From positions 1 to 13,829 of the forward strand of contig SYBY01000527.1 in NCBI GenBank assembly GCA_005788585.1: 13,829 nucleotides of DNA, given 5' to 3'. Numbering within the stretch: position 1 is the first letter of the stretch; each line of letters starts with the position of its first letter. Shown piece after piece: positions 1 through 5,573 of this stretch. The position numbers and the translations under genes are program-made. The notes beneath the pieces were generated by a model. It saw only the letters and a list, made by a program, of their open reading frames with translations, did not search any database and was not told where the DNA came from. This DNA comes from Actinomycetota bacterium. GTDB lineage: Bacteria > Actinomycetota > Thermoleophilia > Solirubrobacterales > Solirubrobacteraceae.

Positions 1-1
1 C

Positions 2-1057
2 ATGGCCACGACGCTGCGGCCGATCTCCCACGAGGACCAGCTCAGCCTCGTCGATCATCTCGACGAGCTGCGCAGCCGCCTGATCATCTGCGTGATCGGG
101 CTCGGCATCTGCTTCGGCATCTGCTTCTGGCAGAGCGACCGTGTCCTGGAGATCGTCAACAAGCCCATTGAGACGACGCAGCGCCTGGACGGCAACGGCG
201 GCACCGCCGACCCGCTCGAGCAGACCGCGCGCTTCCAGCGCGAGCTGGGCCAGCAGCTACGCAGCCTGACCCCGACGCTCGGCAGCGCGGCGGCGGTCAC
301 CGCGACGGCCGCCGCCAACGAGGATCTCCCGGCCGCCGAGCGCCGCGAGCTGCTCGCGCTCTCCCGCGAACTGGCCGAAGCCGAGAAGCAGACCGCCGAG
401 GCCGCCCGGGCGACACCGACGAACCTCGCGCGCAAGCCCGTGACCCTTGGCGTGGCCGAGCCGTTCACCGCCACGATCTCGCTGGCGTTCTATGCCGGAC
501 TGCTCCTCGCGCTGCCGCTGATCCTCTACCAGCTCTTCTCGTTCCTGCTCCCGGCCTTCACGCCCCGCGAGCGCACGATCGCCGTCCCGCTGATGTTCCT
601 GGGGCCGGTCCTGTTCATCGTCGGCGTGCTGTTCGCCTACTTCGTCGTGCTGCCGCGAGCCGTCGACTTCCTGCAGAACTTCAACGACGACAACTTCGAC
701 ATCCTCGTCCAGGCCAGGGACTACTACCGCTTCAGCGTCATGTTCATGGCGGCGATCGGTCTCATGTTCCAGATCCCGCTCGTCGTCCTCGCCATCACGC
801 AGCTCGGGATCATGACTCCCCAGCAACTGCGGAAAAACCGGGGCTATGTGCTCCTCGCCGTCGCCGTTCTGGCCGCCGTGGCGACCCCGACACCGGACCC
901 CGTGACGATGCTCCTGTCGATGGCGCCGCTCGTCGTGCTGTTCGAGCTGAGTATTCTCCTAGCTGCCTGGCTCATCCGGATCCGCCCGCCCGACGCGGAT
1001 GATGATCTCGAGCCGGACGACGACGCAGAATCCGGAGACCCGTCCCATGCTCTTTGA
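2..1057 (+). CDS. tatC: Sec-independent (Tat) protein translocase TatC with large periplasmic insertion
   Basis: Multi-spanning membrane core of the twin-arginine translocase; with TatA/TatB it binds twin-arginine signal peptides and exports folded proteins. The N-terminus carries the family motif VDHLDELRSRL (residues 17-27) just before TM1 (about 27-45). The conserved loop glutamate is in VAEPF (E153), followed by TM2 and the FLLPAFTPRER segment. A TPTPDP motif near residues 295-300 precedes the last helices, and the C-terminal tail is acidic and cytosolic. At 351 aa it is about 100 aa longer than usual. The excess is an Ala/Glu-rich, probably helical insert at about residues 57-145 between TM1 and TM2, on the outer face. 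The ATG lies at the window edge and its position fits the family N-terminus, but no upstream sequence is visible to judge a ribosome site. It overlaps the next gene by 11 bases. No tatA is in view. Identity is secure. Confidence 0.95.
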   Translation: MATTLRPISHEDQLSLVDHLDELRSRLIICVIGLGICFGICFWQSDRVLEIVNKPIETTQRLDGNGGTADPLEQTARFQRELGQQLRSLTPTLGSAAAVTATAAANEDLPAAERRELLALSRELAEAEKQTAEAARATPTNLARKPVTLGVAEPFTATISLAFYAGLLLALPLILYQLFSFLLPAFTPRERTIAVPLMFLGPVLFIVGVLFAYFVVLPRAVDFLQNFNDDNFDILVQARDYYRFSVMFMAAIGLMFQIPLVVLAITQLGIMTPQQLRKNRGYVLLAVAVLAAVATPTPDPVTMLLSMAPLVVLFELSILLAAWLIRIRPPDADDDLEPDDDAESGDPSHAL

Positions 1058-1754
1058 CCTGCGCGCCGGCGGCCGTCGGCGCCTTGTACAGGTGGTGTAC
1101 CTGTCCCTCGCCATCCTTCTGGGTGGCGGTCTCGTGCTGTTCGGTATCGGCGGCGACGTCTCCGGCGGCCTGTTCGACGCGTTCCGCGAGGACAGCTCGC
1201 AGAGCAACGCGACGCAGCAGCTCGAAGAGCGCCTCGACGAGGAGAACGAGAAGCTCCAGGCCAACCCGAACGACCCGGCCGCGCTGGCCGAGAAGGCGAA
1301 GCTCCACTACCAGATCGCCGGCGCAGGCGAGAACTTCAACACCGACCAGGGACGCTTCACGGCGGCGGGCCTCGCGCAGCTCCGAGAAGCCGAACGCGCG
1401 TGGAACAGATACCTCGCAACCGAACCCGAAGAGCTGAACACCGGTGTCGCCATCCAGATGGTCCAGGTCTTCAGCACAGCCGGGCTGAACAAGCCGGATG
1501 AGGCCGTCGAGGCGATGGAGCTCTACATCGAGGAGCGCCCGCCGTCGTCCAACCTGTTCGCCCAGCTCGCGCAGCTGTCCTACCTCGCCGGCCAGGACCG
1601 CAAGGGTGACCTCGCGGCGGACCGCGCGGTGGAGCTTGCGAACGAGGACGATCGCCGAACGCTGCGCGAGCAGCTGGACAGCGTGAAGACCGAGGCGCTG
1701 CAGGCCCAGGCGCAGCAGGCCGCCACGACTCCGGCTCCGGCGCCGAGCGGCTAA
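1047..1754 (+). CDS. Membrane-anchored TPR-like protein downstream of tatC
   Basis: 235 aa from the ATG at 1047. I prefer this start to an in-frame ATG at 999 deep inside tatC, because GGAG (1033-1036) sits 10 bases upstream and the protein then begins directly before its membrane helix. Residues 1-11 are basic, about 12-34 form one transmembrane helix, and a Gly-rich linker leads to a soluble region of amphipathic helices (about 55-215) that reads like tetratricopeptide repeats (NPNDPAALAEKAKLHY; then pairs around 105-125 and 145-200). The tail is Ala/Gln/Pro-rich. The 11-base overlap with tatC indicates an operon and translational coupling. By the positive-inside rule the TPR part should face outside. 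TPR repeats scaffold protein-protein contacts; a role in the Tat pathway is inference from position only. No enzymatic motif is seen. Confidence 0.8.
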   Translation: MLFDLRAGGRRRLVQVVYLSLAILLGGGLVLFGIGGDVSGGLFDAFREDSSQSNATQQLEERLDEENEKLQANPNDPAALAEKAKLHYQIAGAGENFNTDQGRFTAAGLAQLREAERAWNRYLATEPEELNTGVAIQMVQVFSTAGLNKPDEAVEAMELYIEERPPSSNLFAQLAQLSYLAGQDRKGDLAADRAVELANEDDRRTLREQLDSVKTEALQAQAQQAATTPAPAPSG

Positions 1755-1766
1755 GCTCTTTCGTCC

Positions 1767-1787
1767 GTTCACGTCACGCGCGTGAAC
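1767..1787 (+). terminator. Hairpin after the tatC-TPR operon
   Basis: GTTCACG (1767-1773) pairs perfectly with CGTGAAC (1781-1787) across a 7-base loop, 12 bases after the TPR gene stop and 5 bases before tRNA-Lys. An overlapping palindrome, CACGCGCGTG, lies at 1775-1784. There is no T-tract, so it could be a weak terminator, a processing signal, or an operator for the tRNA promoter. Confidence 0.45.
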
Positions 1788-1792
1788 ACCCC

Positions 1793-1865
1793 GCCCCTGT
1801 AGCTCAACTGGCAGAGCAGCGGACTCTTAATCCGAAGGTTGAAGGTTCGATTCCTTCCGGGGGCA
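1793..1865 (+). tRNA. tRNA-Lys (anticodon CTT)
   Basis: A 73-base cloverleaf can be drawn by hand. The acceptor stem GCCCCTG (1793-1799) pairs with CGGGGGC (1858-1864), with one U-G wobble, and the discriminator is A1865. The D stem is GCTC/GAGC (1802-1805/1814-1817). The anticodon loop CTCTTAA (1824-1830) has anticodon CTT at 1826-1828, reading AAG lysine codons. The T arm is GAAGG-TTCGATT-CCTTC (1841-1857). The outermost anticodon-stem pair (G1819/A1835) is a mismatch, so that stem is effectively 4 bp. CCA is not encoded: A1865 is followed by CTC. It borders the lower-GC gene block to its right. Confidence 0.96.
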
Positions 1866-1869
1866 CTCG

Positions 1870-1895
1870 CGAAACCGCGCTATGGCACGGTTTCG
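1870..1895 (+). terminator. Probable terminator hairpin of tRNA-Lys
   Basis: CGAAACCG (1870-1877) pairs perfectly with CGGTTTCG (1888-1895) around a 10-base loop, starting 5 bases after the tRNA. The sequence that follows (TCGTTC) is only mildly T-rich. Confidence 0.6.
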
Positions 1896-1904
1896 TCGTT
1901 CAAG

Positions 1905-1927
1905 CGGTCGGCACGGTCCGCCGACTG
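1905..1927. terminator. Second hairpin in the tRNA-HTH interval
   Basis: CGGTCGGC (1905-1912) pairs with GCCGACTG (1920-1927) with one G-T wobble and a 7-base loop. It lies 9 bases beyond the first hairpin. It could back up tRNA termination or serve the leftward HTH gene ending at 2033. Confidence 0.4.
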
Positions 1928-1952
1928 TGTCCCAATCGCGCGCCGAGATAGC

Positions 1953-1970
1953 GGGCCGCTCTCGCGGCCC
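1953..1970. terminator. Third hairpin, possible terminator of the leftward HTH gene
   Basis: GGGCCGC (1953-1959) and GCGGCCC (1964-1970) form a perfect 7-bp stem with a TCTC loop. It lies 62 bases downstream of the HTH gene stop when read leftward. No T-tract is present. The rest of 1866-2032 shows no convincing gene. Confidence 0.4.
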
Positions 1971-2032
1971 TCGGCCCCTGTACGAGGCAGGCGTCGTCAG
2001 CGTCAGGATCGAGCGATGACCGCCCGCGGTTG

Positions 2033-2398
2033 CTAGCTGGCATGCTCGTCGGCGTCGTCGGCTGAATCGACGAGTAGCCGACGATCATCGTGGGTCCTTT
2101 GAGTCTGGGCCGTCAGGTCCAGGCCCAATAGTTCGTCGGCGAGATGATCGAGGGCCAACAATGCCTGACGGGTGGCTTCTGGGGCCCTAACACGAAGGAC
2201 AGCGCCACGAAGGCCGTCGGCTTCTACCAAACCGGCCATCTTGAGCAGCGTGATGACGCGCGAAGCGACGCTCTGCGTGATTCCGAGCTCCAACGCGAGC
2301 TCGGTCTGTGGTCGAGGACGCTCCAGAAGCCCGCGAACGCACGCGCGAGCTGTGTCGTCGCCGAGTAGCGTAAACAGTCGGTCCGCGGGTGCCGTCAT
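2033..2398 (-). CDS. Small winged-helix (ArsR/MarR-like) transcriptional regulator
   Basis: 121 aa from the ATG at 2398. A TTG seven codons further upstream (2419) is possible but would abut the divergent gene's start. The protein is mostly one winged helix-turn-helix at about residues 8-75: helix 1 LFTLLGDDTARACVRGLL, helix 2 QTELALELG, recognition helix ITQSVASRVITLLKMAGLVE (40-59), then a wing with a short strand pair GAVLRVRAP. A further helix (75-93) could mediate dimerisation, and the C-terminal tail is Asp-rich and probably disordered. No metal-binding cysteine cluster is visible (a lone Cys20), so metal sensing is unlikely. It is divergent from the 126-aa gene, with 22 bases between starts and an inverted repeat covering both. 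This suggests it represses itself and its neighbour (inference). Confidence 0.8.
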   Translation of the reverse strand: MTAPADRLFTLLGDDTARACVRGLLERPRPQTELALELGITQSVASRVITLLKMAGLVEADGLRGAVLRVRAPEATRQALLALDHLADELLGLDLTAQTQRTHDDRRLLVDSADDADEHAS

Positions 2399-2407
2399 CG
2401 GTGCCGC

Positions 2408-2440
2408 GTAGTATCGCAATATGGCAACTAGCGATATAAC
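2408..2440. promoter_or_regulatory. Inverted repeat, candidate operator at the divergent HTH/PRTase-like promoter
   Basis: TATCGC (2412-2417) and GCGATA (2431-2436) are a perfect inverted pair 19 bases apart, about two helical turns. Two more matching bases flank a 2-base mismatch on each side (GT..TATCGC / GCGATA..AC). The repeat spans the -10 element and the first codons of the rightward gene and begins 10 bases upstream of the HTH start. This is a good layout for autorepression by the adjacent winged-helix protein. Confidence 0.5.
2409..2414 (+). promoter_or_regulatory. -10 element, leaderless promoter of the 126-aa gene
   Basis: TAGTAT fits the TANNNT consensus and lies 6 bases before the ATG at 2421, so transcription would begin at or next to the start codon. 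No Shine-Dalgarno sequence precedes the ATG. No clear -35 is seen. Confidence 0.5.
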
Positions 2441-2801
2441 CGCCTCTCAGTGGTTCGCTGACCGCAAGGTCGAGCAGGAGGCGGCGCATGCTGGCGGCAA
2501 CCTCCTTGCCGCCGCGCGGGAACGCTGCCACACGCTCCCGGACGGGCCGGTCACTCTCCTTGCGACCTCGGCGGAAGGCGTGGCGCTCGCGGGTGCGATC
2601 GTCGCGCTGCGGTCGGCGCCTACGTCATGGCGACAGGTCACTCTGCGCCAGGGGCCGGCGATCGACGGGACGGTCGCGGTAGTTGAGATGGTCCAACTCG
2701 GCGACGGGCTCCGAACGGCGCTATTACGGCGATACCCCGGTGCGCTCATCCTCGACGGCCCGGCTGTTCCCGGCCGGCGCGACTTGGCCGCAGCAGCCTA
2801 G
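2421..2801 (+). CDS. Small protein with a degenerate phosphoribosyltransferase-like core
   Basis: 126 aa, not a family I can name with certainty. Residues 1-36 look helical. Residues 43-112 read like the core of a type I phosphoribosyltransferase. A strand and loop, PVTLLATSAEGVALAGAIVAL, resemble the segment where these enzymes have a Gly-rich loop. AVVEMVQLGDGLRTALL then sits where the PRPP-binding motif (hydrophobic strand, two acidic residues, T-x-T/S-G-G) would be, followed by PGALILDG. The acidic pair and the TGG are largely lost, so PRPP chemistry is doubtful; a binding or regulatory role is more likely if the fold is right. Codons 101-102 are CTA TTA, and TTA is rare in GC-rich actinobacteria, which hints at transfer. 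The gene is divergent from the HTH gene, and its TAG shares the CTAG at 2798-2801 with the convergent neighbour. Confidence 0.65.
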   Translation: MATSDITASQWFADRKVEQEAAHAGGNLLAAARERCHTLPDGPVTLLATSAEGVALAGAIVALRSAPTSWRQVTLRQGPAIDGTVAVVEMVQLGDGLRTALLRRYPGALILDGPAVPGRRDLAAAA

Positions 2802-3277
2802 GCGCGTCTGCGCCAGGCCAACGCCGCAGCTGCTGCGCGGCGGACGGCCTCATCCTTCGGCAGACCGCTGATCGACGCTGCAACCGCGTCCACGGACTCC
2901 TTCGTTCCCCCACCGTTTCCGGCGACCGCCCTGACCGCGGCGTTGCCAGTCTTCACGACCTGCTTCACAGTCGCGACGGCACCGGCCGCCGCCATGACGG
3001 TGCCCTCCGCACGCGACGCGTCGATCAGTTGTGCACGACGTCCCGCGCCGCCCGGGGCCGGCTCGGTAGTCCACGTCACCAACACCTCGGCATCGTTGCG
3101 CTCGAGGAGCTCGCGCGCACGCACGTAGAGCTCCTGCAACTGACCGGCTGTGTTCTCGCTGGCCGGCGCGACCCACGTCGAGTGGCCTACACAGGTTGAG
3201 GTGGCTGTATCAACCACCGCGAGGCCGACTGTGTGGCGCTGGCCGGCGACTCGCGCATGCACCGCTCCCACTCGCAT
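2798..3277 (-). CDS. Hypothetical protein, possible RNase H/RuvC-like fold
   Basis: 159 aa, not recognised with confidence. An N-terminal strand pattern (MRVGAVHARV, then HTVGLAVVDTATSTCVGHSTWV) is followed by a long helix (45-61), a strand ending in acid (AEVLVTWTTEP, 63-73), a helix with RAEGTVMAAAG (89-99), a lysine-containing helix (VKQVVKTGN), and a last helix KDEAVRRAAAAALAW (141-155). This order resembles RuvC-type nucleases, whose final helix carries D-x-A-D-A-L-A-x-A. Candidate acids are D23, E72 and D142/E143, but the first-strand aspartate is displaced, so activity is uncertain. It has no signal peptide or membrane helix. Its start lies 18 bases from the divergent kinase start, and its stop overlaps that of the 126-aa gene. 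The fold assignment is inference; the open reading frame is well supported. Confidence 0.6.
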   Translation of the reverse strand: MRVGAVHARVAGQRHTVGLAVVDTATSTCVGHSTWVAPASENTAGQLQELYVRARELLERNDAEVLVTWTTEPAPGGAGRRAQLIDASRAEGTVMAAAGAVATVKQVVKTGNAAVRAVAGNGGGTKESVDAVAASISGLPKDEAVRRAAAAALAWRRRA

Positions 3278-3283
3278 GTAGGC

Positions 3284-3289
3284 ACACTA
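3284..3289 (-). promoter_or_regulatory. -10 element, leaderless promoter of the 159-aa gene
   Basis: On the minus strand TAGTGT lies 6 bases before the ATG at 3277, implying a leaderless transcript. It overlaps a short inverted repeat, GTAG-N5-CTAC (3278-3290), which could bind a regulator. The same 18-base gap must also drive the kinase. On the plus strand TAGGCA (3279-3284) is a weaker candidate. Confidence 0.4.
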
Positions 3290-3295
3290 CTGATC

Positions 3296-4336
3296 ATGAC
3301 CGGATTTGTGGGGATGCGTCTCGGCGGTCCAAGCGGTGATCGGTACGAGCTGATCCGGGCCCTGGGCTCCGGCGCGTTCGGGGACGCGTGGGAAGCTCAC
3401 GATCACGACGAGGACAGCACGGTCGTCGTGAAGCTGCTGTCCCCGGCAACCAACCCGGACGACGTGCTGCGCGAGGCGTCGCTCCATCGACGACTGAGTA
3501 CACATCCGCGTGTCGTTTCTATGCGGAACGTCGAGATCGGCGCGAACCCTTCCTCATTCGTGGTCTCGGAGTTGGTGCCCGGGGGAGCGCTCGACGGAGT
3601 GCTGGCTGTGCGACGTCCGACGGTTGTCGAGAGCCAGCGATGGTTGCGCGACGTGCTCGAAGGTCTGGCCCACGCACACGGAATGTCGGTTCTACATCGG
3701 GACGTCAAGGCATCCAACGTCCTGCTCGGCCCTGACGGGCACGCGATGCTCACCGATTTCGGGGTCGCTGACGACTCTGTCCGCCGAGCGGTCACAGAAC
3801 CCGGCATGTATCCGCTGACGATGCCGCCGGAGTTCGGGTACGTTCCGACATCGCGCCAGACTGACCTTTGGTTGGCTGGAATGCTCGGCTACCAGCTGCT
3901 GACCGGGCGCCGGCCGTCATTGGCGGAGGCTCACGCCAGCGGCGTGGCGCTCGCTCACCGGTTGAGCCCTGATGTGCCGCTCGCTCTCGCTCGTGCAGTG
4001 CATTCTGGCCTCGCCGTTGATCCGTCCGACCGCCCCGATTGCGCCGAACGGATGCTGGAAGACATCAGCGCGCCCGAGATACGGGCGGGTTGGCACGACG
4101 TCGATACCGCAGGCGATCCGGATCTTGTCCGTGCATGGCAAGCTGATGAGGCTGGCGGCGAGTACACCGTTGAGATCCGCCGCCGCGTCAGGGGCGGCGG
4201 CTACCGGGTATCGGCTCGCGCGAAGCCCGGAAGCAGGTTGCGTGCGCGTCGACGGTTCGATGCCCCGACGTTGGCGGGCGCGCACCAGGCTGCGCGGTCC
4301 TGGCTGCTGCGCGTCGTTGGAGGGAACCCGCTCTAG
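3296..4336 (+). CDS. Soluble Hanks-type Ser/Thr protein kinase with a C-terminal accessory domain
   Basis: 346 aa from the ATG at 3296. ATG 3314 after a GGGG is an alternative; an upstream GTG at 3233 would run antisense into the neighbour. Phosphorylates Ser/Thr on proteins. All key kinase elements are present: Gly-loop GSGAFG (24-29), Lys46 in VVVKLL, Glu60, HRDVKASN with D136, K138 and N141, DFG 154-156, PPEF replacing APE (177-180), and a DLWLAGMLGYQL helix. The kinase fold ends near 258. The last 85 residues are a separate basic unit (EYTVEIRRR, GGYRVSARAKPGSRLRARRRF, then a helix AGAHQAARSWLLRVV) that may bind a partner or nucleic acid. No transmembrane helix or PASTA repeat, unlike PknB receptors. 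Sampled G+C (about 57%) is below the flanks. The substrate is unknown; the divergent 159-aa protein is an obvious candidate (inference). Confidence 0.88.
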   Translation: MTGFVGMRLGGPSGDRYELIRALGSGAFGDAWEAHDHDEDSTVVVKLLSPATNPDDVLREASLHRRLSTHPRVVSMRNVEIGANPSSFVVSELVPGGALDGVLAVRRPTVVESQRWLRDVLEGLAHAHGMSVLHRDVKASNVLLGPDGHAMLTDFGVADDSVRRAVTEPGMYPLTMPPEFGYVPTSRQTDLWLAGMLGYQLLTGRRPSLAEAHASGVALAHRLSPDVPLALARAVHSGLAVDPSDRPDCAERMLEDISAPEIRAGWHDVDTAGDPDLVRAWQADEAGGEYTVEIRRRVRGGGYRVSARAKPGSRLRARRRFDAPTLAGAHQAARSWLLRVVGGNPL

Positions 4337-4352
4337 GTCTCAATGCGTGTGA

Positions 4353-4364
4353 CGCCTTCGGGCG
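4353..4364 (+). terminator. UUCG-capped hairpin after the kinase gene
   Basis: CGCC-TTCG-GGCG forms a 4-bp stem with an extra-stable C(UUCG)G loop, 16 bases after the kinase stop, followed by CTTCT. It is a short but plausible terminator. Confidence 0.45.
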
Positions 4365-4377
4365 CTTCTAGCCCAGT

Positions 4378-4390
4378 AGCGCCTGGCGCT
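4378..4390. terminator. Hairpin between convergent kinase and CoA-transferase genes
   Basis: AGCGC-CTG-GCGCT forms a 5-bp stem 5 bases beyond the leftward CoA-transferase stop. With no T-tract it is a weak bidirectional terminator candidate. Confidence 0.35.
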
Positions 4391-4394
4391 TCGC

Positions 4395-5537
4395 TCAGCC
4401 GCGTGCGCCGCGCAGCCAGGCGCGAATCTCGTCCCCATGCTCATCCAGCCCGGGCGGCGGGCGCCGGGTGACCGTCGGGGTGTCGTAGAGCCCGATCGGT
4501 GAGGCCGGAGTCCGCACGCCGCCGTGGTCGTCGACGATGTCGAGCCCCAGGGACTCCGCCAGTCCGAACGCGCCCGCCAGGTCGTTCACCGGCCCGGCCG
4601 GCACGCCTGCGTCGTTCAGCTGGGCCTCCCACGTCGCACGATCCTCGCGCGTCAGCGCGCCCTCCAGCAGCGGTCGCAGCGCCGCATGGTGCTCGACGCG
4701 TGCCACGTTCGTGGCAAAGCGCGGGTCGTCTGCCAACTCCGGCTGCCCGACGACCGTGGCCAGCGCCCGGAACTGCCGGTCGTTGCCCGCGCAGATCATG
4801 AGCGGCCCGTCCGCGCATGCGTACGTCGCGAACGGCTCGATGCTCGGATGGCGCGTCCCCAGCGCGCGCGGGACCACCCCCGCGTTCAGGAAGCCAGTCG
4901 CCTGGTTGGCCAGCGCCGCCAGCACGGTGCCGAGCAGCGTGATCTCGACCATCTGCCCGTGCCCGCTGCGATCGCGTTCGCGCAGCGCCGCGAGGATGCC
5001 GACGGTGGCGTTCAGCCCCGCGATCACGTCGACCAGCGCGACGCCGACCTTCGCGGGGTCGCCGCCCTCCGCGCCGGTCACGCTCATGAGCCCGCCCACG
5101 GCCTGCACCAGCGGGTCGTAGCCCGGCATCCCCGCGCCGGCGCCGCTGCCGAACCCATTGATGGCGCAGTAGACGAGCCGCGGGTCCTCGGCCGCCAGGT
5201 CCTCGTAGCCCAGGCCGAACCGCTCCATCGCGCCCGGCTTGAGGTTCGCGATCACCACATCGGCGCGGCGGGCGAGTTCTCGCGCCAGCCGGCGGTCCTC
5301 GTCGTCGCGCAGGTCGAGCACCACCGACCGCTTGTTGCGGTTGGCGGCCATCGCGTAGGTCGCGCTGCCGTCCGCGGCAAACGGCGGCCCCCACCCGCGG
5401 GTGTCGTCGCCACCGGGCGCCTCGACCTTCACGACATCGGCGCCCAGGTCACCCAGGGTCTGGGCGGCCAGCGGCCCGGCGAGGATCCGGGAGAAATCGG
5501 CGACGAGGATGCCGTCGAGCGGCGCGGTGCGGTCCAC
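4395..5537 (-). CDS. CaiB/BaiF family (class III) CoA-transferase
   Basis: 380 aa from GTG 5537, the normal family length. The open frame continues upstream, but that part is antisense to the next gene. Class III enzymes move CoA between acyl-CoA and a free acid in the cytosol through an aspartyl-CoA anhydride. The typical N-terminus LDGILVADFSRILAGPLAAQTLGDLGADVVKVE, in two parts, is present. So are NRNKRSVVLDL (67-76) and PGYDPLVQAVGGLM (138-151). The catalytic aspartate is D170, in VALVDVIAGL, matching D169 of formyl-CoA transferase. A GILAALRERDRSGHGQMVE helix-loop and a C-terminal RPPPGLDEHGDEI close the protein. The substrate cannot be read from the sequence; formyl-, succinyl-, carnitinyl- and 2-methylacyl-CoA (racemase-type) relatives share these motifs. 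It is divergent from the class IV aminotransferase, with 36 bases between. Confidence 0.9.
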   Translation of the reverse strand: MDRTAPLDGILVADFSRILAGPLAAQTLGDLGADVVKVEAPGGDDTRGWGPPFAADGSATYAMAANRNKRSVVLDLRDDEDRRLARELARRADVVIANLKPGAMERFGLGYEDLAAEDPRLVYCAINGFGSGAGAGMPGYDPLVQAVGGLMSVTGAEGGDPAKVGVALVDVIAGLNATVGILAALRERDRSGHGQMVEITLLGTVLAALANQATGFLNAGVVPRALGTRHPSIEPFATYACADGPLMICAGNDRQFRALATVVGQPELADDPRFATNVARVEHHAALRPLLEGALTREDRATWEAQLNDAGVPAGPVNDLAGAFGLAESLGLDIVDDHGGVRTPASPIGLYDTPTVTRRPPPGLDEHGDEIRAWLRGARG

Positions 5538-5543
5538 GGCGCA

Positions 5544-5549
5544 ACCGTA
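5544..5549 (-). promoter_or_regulatory. -10 element, leaderless promoter of the CoA-transferase gene
   Basis: Minus-strand TACGGT lies 6 bases before GTG 5537. There is no Shine-Dalgarno sequence, and this short spacing is what chose the GTG start. No good -35 is seen. Confidence 0.45.
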
Positions 5550-5559
5550 CCCCGCCGAA

Positions 5560-5565
5560 TAGCAT
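5560..5565 (+). promoter_or_regulatory. -10 element, leaderless promoter of the class IV aminotransferase gene
   Basis: TAGCAT lies 8 bases before ATG 5574, with no Shine-Dalgarno sequence between. It is one of two back-to-back -10 elements in the 36-base gap to the CoA-transferase gene. Confidence 0.45.
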
Positions 5566-5573
5566 CTGCGCCC

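Noticed and set aside
1839..2036. 65-codon plus-strand frame starting inside tRNA-Lys
   Set aside because: Begins within the tRNA, runs through three hairpins and has no protein-like features.
3233..3295. GTG start extending the kinase upstream
   Set aside because: It would overlap the first 45 bases of the divergent gene; the added residues match no kinase feature.
1866..4394. Integrated element with attachment sites
   Set aside because: I looked for a repeat of the tRNA 3' end near 4337-4394 and for integrase or transposase genes, and found none; only composition and position hint at transfer.
4524..5573. Long open frame on the plus strand antisense to the CoA-transferase, continuous with the class IV PLP gene
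   Set aside because: Arg/Gly/His-rich low-complexity translation typical of a high-GC shadow frame; the minus strand encodes an intact CaiB-type enzyme, and PLP homology starts at 5574.
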